From: Thioclava dalianensis
GTDB taxonomy: Bacteria; Pseudomonadota; Alphaproteobacteria; Rhodobacterales; Rhodobacteraceae
DNA: 64,000 bases
Direction: 5' to 3'
NCBI RefSeq assembly: GCF_000715505.1
Contig: NZ_JHEH01000003.1
Coordinates: 124,001-188,000, forward strand
Shown here: in pieces, positions 8,949-17,223 of the stretch
Position numbering within the stretch: position 1 is the first letter of the stretch
Layout of the letters: every line of letters begins with the position of its first letter
Made by a program: the position numbers and the translations under genes
The notes under the pieces: model-generated
What the model was told of the DNA's origin: nothing
The model's database searches: none
Seen by the model: only the letters and a program-made list of their open reading frames with translations

Positions 8949-9965
8949 TCACGGCGCCGAGAGCGAGCCGCCCTCGTGGAACGGCGCGCCCAGAAGCTGC
9001 GGGCGCGTGCTCGGCTCCGAGCCCGCGATCTGCGCGGCCAGATGGTTTGCCAGCGCGTCCAATTCGGCGCGGCGCGGCGCGAGCGTTCCGGTGAGCGCAG
9101 GCGTGAAGGTGGACGCATCGGACGGGTCGCCATCGCGCCGCCCGTCATCATGCGCGAGCACCGACAGATCGCGCGGAATCGCCAGATCCAGCTCGGCTGC
9201 GGCCTCATAGACCCCGGCGGCCAGAGCGGCATTGGCGGCCACGATGGCGGTCGGGCGATCCGCGCGCGCCAGCCACAGCAGTGCAAGCTCGCGCCCGCGC
9301 GCCTGACTGGCGACGCTTGGGGCCAGATGCAGCCCCTCTGCCAGCCCCGCCTCGCCCATCACCTCAGACACCGCCTGCCCGAACGCGCGCGCTGCGTATT
9401 GCGTCTCGGGACCGCTCAGGCACAGCACCCGGCGATGGCCCGCGCGGCAAGCCGCCTGCGCAAGTTGCCAGCCGATCTGCGCAAAATCGAGATCAATGCA
9501 GGGATGCGCCTGCCCCGGATCGCGCCCGCGCACCACCAAGGGCACGCGCTGCGCCATCAGCGCCTCGATCCGAGGGTCGCGCTCCATGGGGTCGAGCACG
9601 ATCACCCCGTCGACCGGACCGCGCGCGAAAAGCGCCTCGGGGTCAAACGCGCCCGTTTGCGGCACAACCTCCAGCGCCAGCCGCAAGCCGCGCGACGCAC
9701 AGGCCTGCGTCAGACCATGGATCGTCTCGAACAGTTGCGCGCGGGTACCGGGGCTGACCTCTTCCGGCATCAGCAGCGTCACAACCCCGCTGCGCCCGCT
9801 CTTGAGCGCGCGGGCCAGCGCATTGGGGCGGTAGCCAAGCTGATCGGCGGCGGCGCGCACGCGCGCACGGGTCTCCGCCCCCACATCGCTGAACCCGCCC
9901 AGCGCCCGACTGACCTGCGTGACCGAAATTCCGGTTGCCGCGCTGATATCTTTCAGGGTCGCCAT
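8949..9965 (-). CDS. LacI-family transcriptional regulator
   Basis: A 338-residue LacI-type regulator: N-terminal DNA-binding helix-turn-helix and hinge (TLKDISAATGISVTQVSRAL to about residue 60, with YRPNALARALKSGRSG) and a periplasmic-binding-like sugar/effector domain. It lies 88 bp downstream of eutC on the same strand, so it may be read with the ectoine operon, but no operator was identified that would show its target. ATG 9965 gives the usual MATLKDI start; GTG 9980 is an alternative. Confidence 0.8.
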   Translation of the reverse strand: MATLKDISAATGISVTQVSRALGGFSDVGAETRARVRAAADQLGYRPNALARALKSGRSGVVTLLMPEEVSPGTRAQLFETIHGLTQACASRGLRLALEVVPQTGAFDPEALFARGPVDGVIVLDPMERDPRIEALMAQRVPLVVRGRDPGQAHPCIDLDFAQIGWQLAQAACRAGHRRVLCLSGPETQYAARAFGQAVSEVMGEAGLAEGLHLAPSVASQARGRELALLWLARADRPTAIVAANAALAAGVYEAAAELDLAIPRDLSVLAHDDGRRDGDPSDASTFTPALTGTLAPRRAELDALANHLAAQIAGSEPSTRPQLLGAPFHEGGSLSAP

Positions 9966-10053
9966 TCTCGCATCGCTCACTCAAGGGGGGCCGATCTTAC
10001 CAGCCTCCGCCCCAGTGTTCGCGCCCCGGTTGCAAAGTCAACTGCCAAGGCGC

Positions 10054-11034
10054 TCAGGCCGAGATCACCGTGCCAGCCGTACCCAATCGCGCGGCGACAT
10101 GGGTTGCAATCGCGGTGTCCTGCACCCCCGTGCCGGTCAGATCGCAGATCGTGATCTGATTGCCGCCCTGCCGTCCTTCGGCCGTGCCTGCGATGATCTC
10201 GCCCAGCTCGGGCGGCGTGTCAGGCATCAGCCCCACCGCGCGGGCGCCGCGCAGCTCTCCCATCAGCGCACATTGACTCACCCGGTCGCAGACATACAGA
10301 TCCGCCGCGCCCAGCGCTTGCGGCGCGATTTCGGTCTTGCCCGACTGATCCGAGCCCATCGCGGTGATATGCAACCCCGGATGCAGCATCTCGGCGGTGA
10401 TCAAAGGGGCGGTGGCGGGCGTCGTTGTGACGACAAGCTGCGACTGCGCCACGAGCGGGGCGATCTCGCTCACCGCCTCGCACTGTGCGCCCGTCGCCTC
10501 GGCGATGTCGGCTGCGCATTGCGCGGCGCGCTGCGGATCGCGCCCCCAAACGAGGCAGCGCCGGTACGGGCGCGCGAGAAACGCCGCACGGGCCTGCAAG
10601 CGGGCCTGCACACCGGTACCGATCACCCCCATCGTGTCGACCTTGGGAGCAAGATGGCGCGCCGCAATCCCGCCTGCCGCAGCCGTCCGGATATCGGTCA
10701 GATAGCCATTGTCGAGAAACACCGCGCGCACCAGCCCCGTCGTGGCCGAAAACAGGATCATCAGCCCGTTGAGGCTGGGCAGACCGAGCTTGGGATTGTC
10801 GAAAAACCCGGGCGAGACCTTGAGCGCGAAGCCATCAAACCCCGGCACATAGGCGGTCTTCACATCGACCTCGCCGTGATGCTCGGCAATCGCCATCGAC
10901 AGCACGGGCGGCATCACGACATCGCCGCCTGCAAGCGCTTCAAACCCCGCCTCGATCACATCGAGCATCTCGCCATCGAGCGTGACGATCTCGCGCAGCT
11001 GCGCCTCGGTCAGGATGCGGATTTCATGGGGCAT
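10054..11034 (-). CDS. eutC: Ectoine/hydroxyectoine utilization protein EutC (ornithine cyclodeaminase family)
   Basis: A 326-residue member of the ornithine cyclodeaminase/mu-crystallin superfamily. The AYVPGFDGFALKVSPGFFDN segment and the SLNGLMILFSATTGLV and LDNGYLTDIRTAAAGG segments match the EutC branch, which works with EutA and EutB to convert hydroxyectoine to ectoine. The Rossmann motif GVIGTGVQA lies near residue 135. ATG 11034 follows AAGGAG by 6 nt and lies inside the 3' end of eutB (11-bp overlap). No EutA homologue was found in the window, so the step may be incomplete or supplied from elsewhere. Confidence 0.85.
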   Translation of the reverse strand: MPHEIRILTEAQLREIVTLDGEMLDVIEAGFEALAGGDVVMPPVLSMAIAEHHGEVDVKTAYVPGFDGFALKVSPGFFDNPKLGLPSLNGLMILFSATTGLVRAVFLDNGYLTDIRTAAAGGIAARHLAPKVDTMGVIGTGVQARLQARAAFLARPYRRCLVWGRDPQRAAQCAADIAEATGAQCEAVSEIAPLVAQSQLVVTTTPATAPLITAEMLHPGLHITAMGSDQSGKTEIAPQALGAADLYVCDRVSQCALMGELRGARAVGLMPDTPPELGEIIAGTAEGRQGGNQITICDLTGTGVQDTAIATHVAARLGTAGTVISA

Positions 11035-12022
11035 AGGGGGCTCCTTTCACGGTGATCTCATCAAGGCGCACGTCCTGACCGGTGATGACCCGGGTGAATT
11101 GCTCCATATCGAGGTTGCGCCCGGTCAGCACCGTTCCCATCTGCGCGGACGGCGCGATCTTGCCCGCCATCAGCGCCGCGATGCCAACCGCGCAGGCCCC
11201 CTCGGCGATCAGGCGATCCTCGTAGTAAAGCGCCTGCATCGCGGCGTAGATCTCATTTTCCGAGACCAGCACGACCGTGTCGAGAAGATCGCGACACAGC
11301 GCAAAGCTGTGCTTGTTCTCAAGGCCGATCCCGCCGCCCAGACTGTCGGCCAGCGAGGCCACCTCGCGCGCCGCGACCGGATGGCCCGCCTTGATGGAGG
11401 CTGCCATCGCAGCGCCGCGATCCATGCTGATGCCGATCAACCGGATATCGGGATTGAGCGCGCGGGCCGCCACCGCCATGCCCGCCGCCAAACCCCCGCC
11501 CGAAAGCGGGATCAGCAGCGTGTCGAGATCGGGACGCGCGCGCAGCATCTCACATGCGATGGTGCCTTGGCCTGCAATCACATGCGGATCATCGAAGGGC
11601 GGAATGTCGATCAGCCCTTCGTCTTGCACCAGCCGCGTGGCCTCAAGCTGGGCCTCGTCCTGCGAGCGCCCCTTGATGCGCACCTCTGCGCCCAACGCCC
11701 GGATGCCGTCGACCTTGGCCTGCGGGACCAGCTCGGACATGCAGATCACGGCGCGGATTTGCCTGAGCTTTGCCCCGTAAGCCACCGCACGGCCATGATT
11801 TCCCGTCGAGCAGCAGGTAACGCCTGCGGCCGCCTCTGGCAGATGCGCCAGCGCGTTGAGCGCGCCGCGCAGCTTGAAGGCCCCCATCGGCTGGCAGATC
11901 TCCAGCTTGAGCCAGAGATCCCCGCCCAGACGCGGCCCCAACATCGAGGGCACCAGAGGCGTGGCATCGGCCTGACCGGCGATGACCTGCGCTGCCGCCT
12001 CCACATCGGCCAGAACGACCAT
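11024..12022 (-). CDS. eutB: Hydroxyectoine utilization dehydratase EutB (PLP-dependent)
   Basis: A 332-residue fold-type II PLP enzyme of the threonine dehydratase family. The PLP lysine is Lys50 in GAFKLRGA; STGNHGRAVAYG and the phosphate-binding SGGGLAAG follow. The segments PPFDDPHVIAGQGTI and ADSLGGGIGLENKHSFAL are characteristic of EutB rather than biosynthetic IlvA. It is proposed to dehydrate hydroxyectoine. The ATG at 12022 shares a base with the ehuA stop (TGATG), so it is co-translated with the transporter genes. Confidence 0.87.
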   Translation of the reverse strand: MVVLADVEAAAQVIAGQADATPLVPSMLGPRLGGDLWLKLEICQPMGAFKLRGALNALAHLPEAAAGVTCCSTGNHGRAVAYGAKLRQIRAVICMSELVPQAKVDGIRALGAEVRIKGRSQDEAQLEATRLVQDEGLIDIPPFDDPHVIAGQGTIACEMLRARPDLDTLLIPLSGGGLAAGMAVAARALNPDIRLIGISMDRGAAMAASIKAGHPVAAREVASLADSLGGGIGLENKHSFALCRDLLDTVVLVSENEIYAAMQALYYEDRLIAEGACAVGIAALMAGKIAPSAQMGTVLTGRNLDMEQFTRVITGQDVRLDEITVKGAPYAP

Positions 12023-12840
12023 CAGCCAGCCTCTTTGACCGCGCTCAGGAATTGCTGCGTGCGCTCTTTCTGCGGATTGCCGAAAAGCTCCTCCGGCGTG
12101 CCCTGCTCCTCGATCGAGCCGCCATAGAAAAAGCAGACCCGATCCGAGATATCCTTGGCAAAGCCCATCTGGTGCGTGACCATCAGCATCGTCAGATTAT
12201 GCTCATCCACCAGCGAACGGATCACGTTGGTGACCTCGCCGATCACCTCCGGATCGAGCGCCGAGGTGACCTCGTCAAAGAGCATCACCTTGGGCCGCAT
12301 CGCGAGCGCCCGGGCGATCGCCACACGCTGCTGCTGCCCACCCGAGAGCCGTGAGGGGTGCTGATCGCGCTTGTCGGCCATGCCGACCAGCTCCAGCAAC
12401 TCCTCCGAGCGCTCGCGCGCCTCTTTCTTCTTCATGCCGAGCACCTGAACCGGACCCTCCATGCAGTTCTCAAGCGCCGTCATATGCGGAAACAGGTTGA
12501 AATGCTGGAAACACATTCCGATCTGCGAGCGCATCTTGCGCAGATATTTGCGATCCGCAGGCACCAGCTTGTCGCCCTTGACCATATGGGTGAGCGGCTG
12601 GCCATCGACATAGATCACGCCCTCATTGATCGTCTCAAGCGTCATCAGCATGCGCAGCACGGTGGTCTTGCCAGACCCTGAAGGGCCGATGATCGTCACC
12701 ATCTCACCGGTCGTCACGTCCAGATCGAGATCGTCGAGCACAGTCAGATCGCCATAGCGCTTGGTCACGCGCGAAAACCGGACCATCGGGATATCGGGCC
12801 CCTTCAGCTCCAACGGATATTGGGAAAGATCTTCCATCAT
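12022..12840 (-). CDS. ehuA: Ectoine/hydroxyectoine ABC transporter ATP-binding protein EhuA
   Basis: A 272-residue polar-amino-acid-type ABC ATPase. Walker A GPSGSGKTT (residues 52-60), Q-loop FQHFNLFPH, signature LSGGQQQ (165-171) and Walker B VMLFDE (185-190) are intact. It energises import through EhuC and EhuD. The start overlaps the ehuD stop (ATG 12840; ATG 12837 also possible). Substrate is inferred from the linked eutB, eutC and doeA genes. Confidence 0.88.
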   Translation of the reverse strand: MMEDLSQYPLELKGPDIPMVRFSRVTKRYGDLTVLDDLDLDVTTGEMVTIIGPSGSGKTTVLRMLMTLETINEGVIYVDGQPLTHMVKGDKLVPADRKYLRKMRSQIGMCFQHFNLFPHMTALENCMEGPVQVLGMKKKEARERSEELLELVGMADKRDQHPSRLSGGQQQRVAIARALAMRPKVMLFDEVTSALDPEVIGEVTNVIRSLVDEHNLTMLMVTHQMGFAKDISDRVCFFYGGSIEEQGTPEELFGNPQKERTQQFLSAVKEAG

Positions 12841-13508
12841 TTCAGTCCAAGTTTGCGCCGCACATAACCCTCGAAGACGCGGATCAGAGCAGCGGTGGGA
12901 AGCGAAATGGCGAGGAAGATGATCCCCACCAGCGTATAGGGTTCAAGATAGCGATAGCTCGACGAGCCAATCGCATTGGCGGTGTGCATCAGCTCGGCCA
13001 CGCCGATCACCGAGAGCATCGGCGTATCTTTGAAGATCCCCACGAGGTAATTGCCCATGCCCGCCAGCGCAGGCGGGATCGCCTGCGGGATCACGATGCG
13101 CAAATACGTGTCGCGGGTCGACAGGTTCAGCGCCGTGCAGGCCTCCCATTGCCCCTTGGCCACCGATTCAAGCCCGCCGCGATAGACCTCGGAGAGATAG
13201 GCCGAATAGTGCAGCCCGATGGCGATCATGCCCGCCGTCCACGGCCCGAGCTTGAGGCCGAATTGCGGCCCCACGTAATAGACAAAGAAGATCTGCAGGA
13301 TCAGCGGCGTCGAGCGGATGAACTCCACCACCTCACGCACCACCTTGGTCAGCGCCCAATAGGGCGTGCGCTGCGCCAGCGCGAAGACCATCCCCAGCAC
13401 AAGCGCGATGGCATAGCCAAACCCGGCCGCCATCAGCGTGTTGAGCGTGGCATGCAGCAGCTTGGGCAGGATCTCCCAGGTGAAAGCCCAGTTCCAGTTA
13501 AATCCCAT
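12837..13508 (-). CDS. ehuD: Ectoine/hydroxyectoine ABC transporter permease EhuD
   Basis: A 223-residue inner-membrane permease of the HisM/GlnP type with about five transmembrane segments and the EAA-loop segment GQWEACTALNLS near residue 122, which docks the ATPase. It follows ehuC by 3 bp and overlaps ehuA. The C-terminus ends in a basic stretch on the cytoplasmic side. Confidence 0.87.
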   Translation of the reverse strand: MGFNWNWAFTWEILPKLLHATLNTLMAAGFGYAIALVLGMVFALAQRTPYWALTKVVREVVEFIRSTPLILQIFFVYYVGPQFGLKLGPWTAGMIAIGLHYSAYLSEVYRGGLESVAKGQWEACTALNLSTRDTYLRIVIPQAIPPALAGMGNYLVGIFKDTPMLSVIGVAELMHTANAIGSSSYRYLEPYTLVGIIFLAISLPTAALIRVFEGYVRRKLGLK

Positions 13509-13511
13509 GGC

Positions 13512-14177
13512 TCAGGCCCTCCCCAACTTGCGGCGCATCACCCGCTCCAGCCAGCGCATGAAGGGTGTCACTATGAAGCGCGCCAGCACGTAATAGATGA
13601 TCAGCGCGGTGCCGAAGGTCTGGGCCGACAAGAAGGTCGTGCCATTGATCTGCTTGGCCTCGAACATCAGGTCCGACACCGAGATCAGCGCGACCAGTGC
13701 CGTGTTCTTCAACAGCTCGATCAGCAGATTGCCCCAAGGCGGCAGCATATTGACGAAGGCTTGCGGCAGGATGATCCGCCACATCCGCCGCGCCGGGCTC
13801 ATCGAGAGCGCATAGGCGGCTTCCCATTGCCCTTTGGGCACGGATTGAATGCCGCCGCGCACCAGCTCGGCCCCATAGGCGCCAAGGTTCATCCCCACGG
13901 CCACGAAGCCTGCGGTGAATTTCGCCAAGGTCAGCCCGAAGAGCGGCAGCACGAAGAAGATCCAGTAAAGCTGGACCAGCAACGAGGTGCCGCGAAAAAT
14001 TTCGATATAGACGACCGCAATGCCTCGGATCAGGCGATTGCGCGAAAGCTTCATCAGCCCCGCCAGCAAGGCGATCGCAATGGCCAAAAGGCTCGCCAGC
14101 AGGAATTGCTGCGCCGTGATCAGCGTGCCATCCCAGAACCGGTCGCCATATTGGCGCAAGAAGTCGGTATAACTCAT
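13512..14177 (-). CDS. ehuC: Ectoine/hydroxyectoine ABC transporter permease EhuC
   Basis: A 221-residue HisM/GlnP-type permease with about five membrane helices and an EAA-loop (GQWEAAYALSMS near residue 117). It pairs with EhuD to form the channel for the compatible solute delivered by EhuB. It is separated from ehuB by about 80 bp that hold a strong hairpin. Confidence 0.87.
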   Translation of the reverse strand: MSYTDFLRQYGDRFWDGTLITAQQFLLASLLAIAIALLAGLMKLSRNRLIRGIAVVYIEIFRGTSLLVQLYWIFFVLPLFGLTLAKFTAGFVAVGMNLGAYGAELVRGGIQSVPKGQWEAAYALSMSPARRMWRIILPQAFVNMLPPWGNLLIELLKNTALVALISVSDLMFEAKQINGTTFLSAQTFGTALIIYYVLARFIVTPFMRWLERVMRRKLGRA

Positions 14178-14211
14178 CCCTGCCTCATACGCGCGTGGAG
14201 TGCCCCAAACA

Positions 14212-14238
14212 GGCGGGCCGGTGGTGGTCCGGCCCGCC
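14212..14238 (-). other. Intercistronic hairpin between ehuB and ehuC
   Basis: A perfect 10-bp inverted repeat (GGCGGGCCGG at 14212-14221, complement at 14229-14238) with a 7-nt loop lies between the binding-protein gene and the first permease gene. It has no U-tract, so it more likely protects or partly terminates the ehuB message, giving excess binding protein, than ends the operon. Confidence 0.6.
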
Positions 14239-14256
14239 CAGTATCACGCGTATGGA

Positions 14257-15099
14257 TCAGCGCATTTTGCAGACTTCAGCCGACGTCTTGTCGCCGGGAA
14301 GGTTGGCTTTGGTGTAGCCATATTCCTCGACCGCCTTCATCATCGCGGGCGAGCCGAGATATTTCTTTTGAGCGGCGTTGAATTTCTTCACGAAATCGCC
14401 GTCATTCTTGCGAAAGCCGATGCCGACCCAGTTTTGCGTCCAATCGGGAAGCTGGCTGACATCCGAGACCTGCACCGTCCCGCCCGATTGCTTGGCGAGG
14501 TTCTGCGCGGTGAAATAGGTCACACCGCCCGCATCGGCGCGGCCTGCGCGCACGGCGGCGAGGATTTCGGTCGGGCCCGGAACGGTCATGACATTGCTGT
14601 CCTTGATGCCGCCCTTCTTGGCCGATTCCACTTGGTTATAGCCCGCACCGGTCACGAAGGTCGCGCCCGCCTTGGCCACTTGCTCATAGTTGTTGAGGTT
14701 CTTCGGATTGCCCTTGGGCACGATGAAGGCATCGCCCACCTTGGCCATCGGCTCGGAGAACAGAACGTTCTGGCAGCGCGAATTGAGGATATAGAGCCCG
14801 CCGGTCACCATATCGAAGCGACCCGCATTCAGCCCCGGGATCAAACCGCCCCAATCGGTCACGACCGGCTTGACGTTGTCATAGCCCATCTCGTGGAGCA
14901 CACCCAGAACATAGGCGTTCACGAAACCCAGCGGTTTGTTGTTATCGCCGGGATAGGCCCACGGCACTTCATTGGCAAAGCCGATACGGATCGGCTCGCC
15001 CTTGTTGATACGGTCCATCAGAGGGCCCGCAACGAGCGTGGTCGCGCTCAGCGCAAGCCCAAGCCCTGCGGCGGCGACAGATTTCAAGATCGATTTCAT
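14257..15099 (-). CDS. ehuB: Ectoine/hydroxyectoine ABC transporter substrate-binding protein EhuB
   Basis: A 280-residue periplasmic binding protein of the polar amino-acid family. A Sec signal peptide (KSILKSVAAAGLGLALSA..., cleavage near residue 24) is followed by a bilobal domain with GEPIRIGFANEVPWAY and GRFDMVTGGLYI. These segments match EhuB-type proteins. ATG 15099 is preceded by GGGGAGAG; the open frame upstream was discarded. It is the first gene of ehuBCDA-eutBC, facing doeA across 186 bp. Confidence 0.88.
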   Translation of the reverse strand: MKSILKSVAAAGLGLALSATTLVAGPLMDRINKGEPIRIGFANEVPWAYPGDNNKPLGFVNAYVLGVLHEMGYDNVKPVVTDWGGLIPGLNAGRFDMVTGGLYILNSRCQNVLFSEPMAKVGDAFIVPKGNPKNLNNYEQVAKAGATFVTGAGYNQVESAKKGGIKDSNVMTVPGPTEILAAVRAGRADAGGVTYFTAQNLAKQSGGTVQVSDVSQLPDWTQNWVGIGFRKNDGDFVKKFNAAQKKYLGSPAMMKAVEEYGYTKANLPGDKTSAEVCKMR

Positions 15100-15153
15100 A
15101 CGTCTCTCCCCTTGGTTTTTTAATTGACGGGAAGGGTCTTCTTCCCGCATCGG

Positions 15154-15165
15154 ATGTACACAACA
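15154..15165. promoter_or_regulatory. GntR/FCD-type operator upstream of ehuB
   Basis: ATGTACACAACA on the plus strand reads TGTTGTGTACAT towards ehuB. It is 10 of 12 identical to the palindromic site before doeA (15258-15269) and fits the TTGTNNACAA pattern of FadR/FCD-type GntR regulators. It lies 55 bp upstream of the ehuB start. Confidence 0.55.
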
Positions 15166-15257
15166 CCTATGAGAATCTTGGAAGTGTCAACCCGATCGCC
15201 CTATTTACACCCGCTTGTCATCTGAAACTTGGGGCTGGATCGGCTAGATAGCCCATA

Positions 15258-15269
15258 TGTTGTGCACAA
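15258..15269. promoter_or_regulatory. GntR/FCD-type operator upstream of doeA
   Basis: TGTTGTGCACAA contains the perfect 10-bp palindrome TTGTGCACAA (15260-15269). It ends 16 bp before the doeA start, where a bound repressor would block the promoter or initiation. The GntR/FCD gene two positions downstream is the obvious candidate protein; that pairing is inference. Confidence 0.58.
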
Positions 15270-15285
15270 TCAAAGAGGCCGCGCC

Positions 15286-16470
15286 ATGCCCATCTTGAAA
15301 CCTCCCTTCTCGAAACCCGAATATGACCGACGGATCGCGCTCACCCGCGCCGAAATGGCGCGCGCGGGGATCGATGTGCTGTTCATCACCAACCCCTCCA
15401 ACCAGTTCTGGCTGACCGGCTATGACGGCTGGTCCTTTTACGTCCATCAGGGCGTGATCCTGACCCATGAGGGTGCGCCCTTCTGGTGGGGGCGTCAGCA
15501 GGATGGCAACGGCGCGCGGCGCACGGTCTGGATGGAGGATGACCAGATCCTCACCTATGCGGATCGCTACATCCAGTCTCCCGACAGCCATGCGATGGAG
15601 GATCTGGCCTCGCATCTGCGGATCATGGGCTTTGGCGAGGCCCGGATCGGCGTCGAGATGGAGACCTATTTCTTCACCGCGCGCGCCGGGCGTGTCCTTG
15701 AGGCGGGGCTTCCCGATGCCAGCTTGATCGATGCCTCGACACTGGTGAACTGGCAACGCCTGATCAAATCCGACGAGGAGCTGGCCTTCATGCGCCGGGC
15801 GGCGCGGATCTCCGAACTGGTGATCGCGCGCGCGGTCGAGCTGGCCGAGCCCGGTATGCGCAAGCACGATCTGGTGGGCGAGTTGTATAAGACCGCTGTG
15901 CAGGGCGAGGAAGACAGCTGGGGCGACTACCCTGCTATCGTGCCGCTGCTGCCCTCGGGCGCGGATGCCTCGGCTCCGCATCTGACATGGAATGGCGAGG
16001 CGCTGAAATCCGGCGAGGCTACCTTCATTGAGCAATCGGGCTGCTATCGCCGCTATCACGCGCCGCTCTGCCGGACGATCTTTCTGGGCACGCCGCCGCA
16101 GGAGATGCTCGACGCCTCCGAGGCGATCACGGCTGGGCTGGCCGCCGGAATCGAGGTGGCGCGCGCGGGCAACCGGGCCTGCGACATCGCCCGCGCCCTT
16201 GAATGGGAGCTCTCGAAAATGGGCATCACCAAGGACAATCGCTGTGGCTATGCGGTGGGGCTGAGCTACCCGCCCGATTGGGGCGAGCACACGGTCAGCC
16301 TGCGGGCCTCGGATGAGACGATACTGGAGCCGGGTATGACCTTCCACTTCATGCCGGGCCTTTGGATGGATGATTGGGGGATCGAGACGACCGAGACGAT
16401 CCTGATCCGCGAGGATGGCCCGGCAGAGCCGCTCTGCACCATCCCGCGCCAGCTTTTCGTCAAGGATTGA
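15286..16470 (+). CDS. doeA: Ectoine hydrolase (M24-family, DoeA/EutD)
   Basis: Opens the ectoine ring to N-acetyl-diaminobutyrate, the first step of ectoine breakdown. The 394-residue protein has a creatinase-like N-terminal domain and an M24 pita-bread domain. Segments such as NPSNQFWLTGYDGWSFYVHQ, DYPAIVPLLPSGADASAPH and SYPPDWGEHTVSL are those of DoeA/EutD rather than a general prolidase. ATG 15286 follows AGAGG by 7 nt; the longer frame from 15229 lacks support. It is divergent from the ehu operon and followed by the GntR gene. The next enzyme, DoeB, is not in the window. Confidence 0.88.
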   Translation: MPILKPPFSKPEYDRRIALTRAEMARAGIDVLFITNPSNQFWLTGYDGWSFYVHQGVILTHEGAPFWWGRQQDGNGARRTVWMEDDQILTYADRYIQSPDSHAMEDLASHLRIMGFGEARIGVEMETYFFTARAGRVLEAGLPDASLIDASTLVNWQRLIKSDEELAFMRRAARISELVIARAVELAEPGMRKHDLVGELYKTAVQGEEDSWGDYPAIVPLLPSGADASAPHLTWNGEALKSGEATFIEQSGCYRRYHAPLCRTIFLGTPPQEMLDASEAITAGLAAGIEVARAGNRACDIARALEWELSKMGITKDNRCGYAVGLSYPPDWGEHTVSLRASDETILEPGMTFHFMPGLWMDDWGIETTETILIREDGPAEPLCTIPRQLFVKD

Positions 16471-16545
16471 ACGGCATTTGCCCTTGCGCCGAGGCTGCGC
16501 GCAAGGGCACTCTACCGGGAACCAAGGGAGGCCGGACTGGACAGA

Positions 16546-17223
16546 GTGATCGAAACGACCGAAGCCCCGCGTGCGCGCGCCCGGATCGATACGATCCACG
16601 ATGCGATCCGTTCGCGCATCTGCCTGCTGGATTATCACCCCGGCCAGAAACTCTCCGAGACCGAGCTTGCCGCGGAATTCGGCATCTCGCGCACACCGCT
16701 GCGCCGAGTGCTGGGGCGGCTGGAGGATGAGGGTTTGCTGGACTCGGTGCAAGGCGTCGGCACCTTCGTCACCGATGTCGATTACAATGAGCTGGCGCAG
16801 GTCTATAAACTGCGCAAGGAATTGGTGCTGCTGCAGACCAAGCTCGACGTGGTGACGCCCGGTCCCGCGCTGATCGCAAAGGTGCGCGGCCTGCTTGCGC
16901 GCGCAGAGGGGCTGCAATCGGCGCCCTCCGCCAAGGCCTTCGCCCAGCTCGATCACGACATGTTTCTGACATTGCTCGAACTGACCGCGAACCAGCCGCT
17001 GCGCGCGATGTCTGAGCGGCTTTATTTCCGCTCGACCCGGATCTGGCTGCTGCAGGTCACCGCCTCGCAGATCGACCTGATGCAAGAGCTTCAGATCTAT
17101 GCCCGCGAGGTGAGCGACATTCTCGGCGCGCTTGAGGCGGGCGATCTTGATGCGGTCGGCCATATCCGGCGCGGACATATCTCGCTGAGCTTCTCGCGGA
17201 TGCGCCCGCCCGAGGGGGCCTAG
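16546..17223 (+). CDS. GntR-family regulator with FCD domain
   Basis: A 225-residue regulator: N-terminal winged helix (LSETELAAEFGISRTPLRRVLGRLEDEGLL, about residues 36-65) and an all-helical FCD effector domain. Its place after doeA, and the TTGTNNACAA-like sites before doeA and ehuB, suggest control of ectoine uptake and use. This differs from the usual ectoine regulator EnuR, which has an aminotransferase-like domain. GTG 16546 is the chosen start; the AGGGAGG site is 14 nt away, so the start is uncertain. Its stop codon shares CTAG (17220-17223) with the convergent pcaB stop. Confidence 0.83.
   Translation: MIETTEAPRARARIDTIHDAIRSRICLLDYHPGQKLSETELAAEFGISRTPLRRVLGRLEDEGLLDSVQGVGTFVTDVDYNELAQVYKLRKELVLLQTKLDVVTPGPALIAKVRGLLARAEGLQSAPSAKAFAQLDHDMFLTLLELTANQPLRAMSERLYFRSTRIWLLQVTASQIDLMQELQIYAREVSDILGALEAGDLDAVGHIRRGHISLSFSRMRPPEGA

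Noticed and set aside
11024-12022. Biosynthetic threonine dehydratase
   Set aside because: Lacks the C-terminal ACT regulatory domain and carries EutB-specific segments within an ectoine operon.
12984-14381. 465-codon open frame antisense to ehuD and ehuC
   Set aside because: Opposite two well-supported permease genes; low-complexity His/Arg/Gln-rich sequence without family features.
15244-17178. 644-codon open frame antisense to doeA and the GntR gene
   Set aside because: Longest antisense frame in the window but fully opposite two recognisable genes; no start context or motif.
16546-17223. EnuR-type ectoine regulator
   Set aside because: Too short and without the aminotransferase-like domain; it is a GntR/FCD protein.
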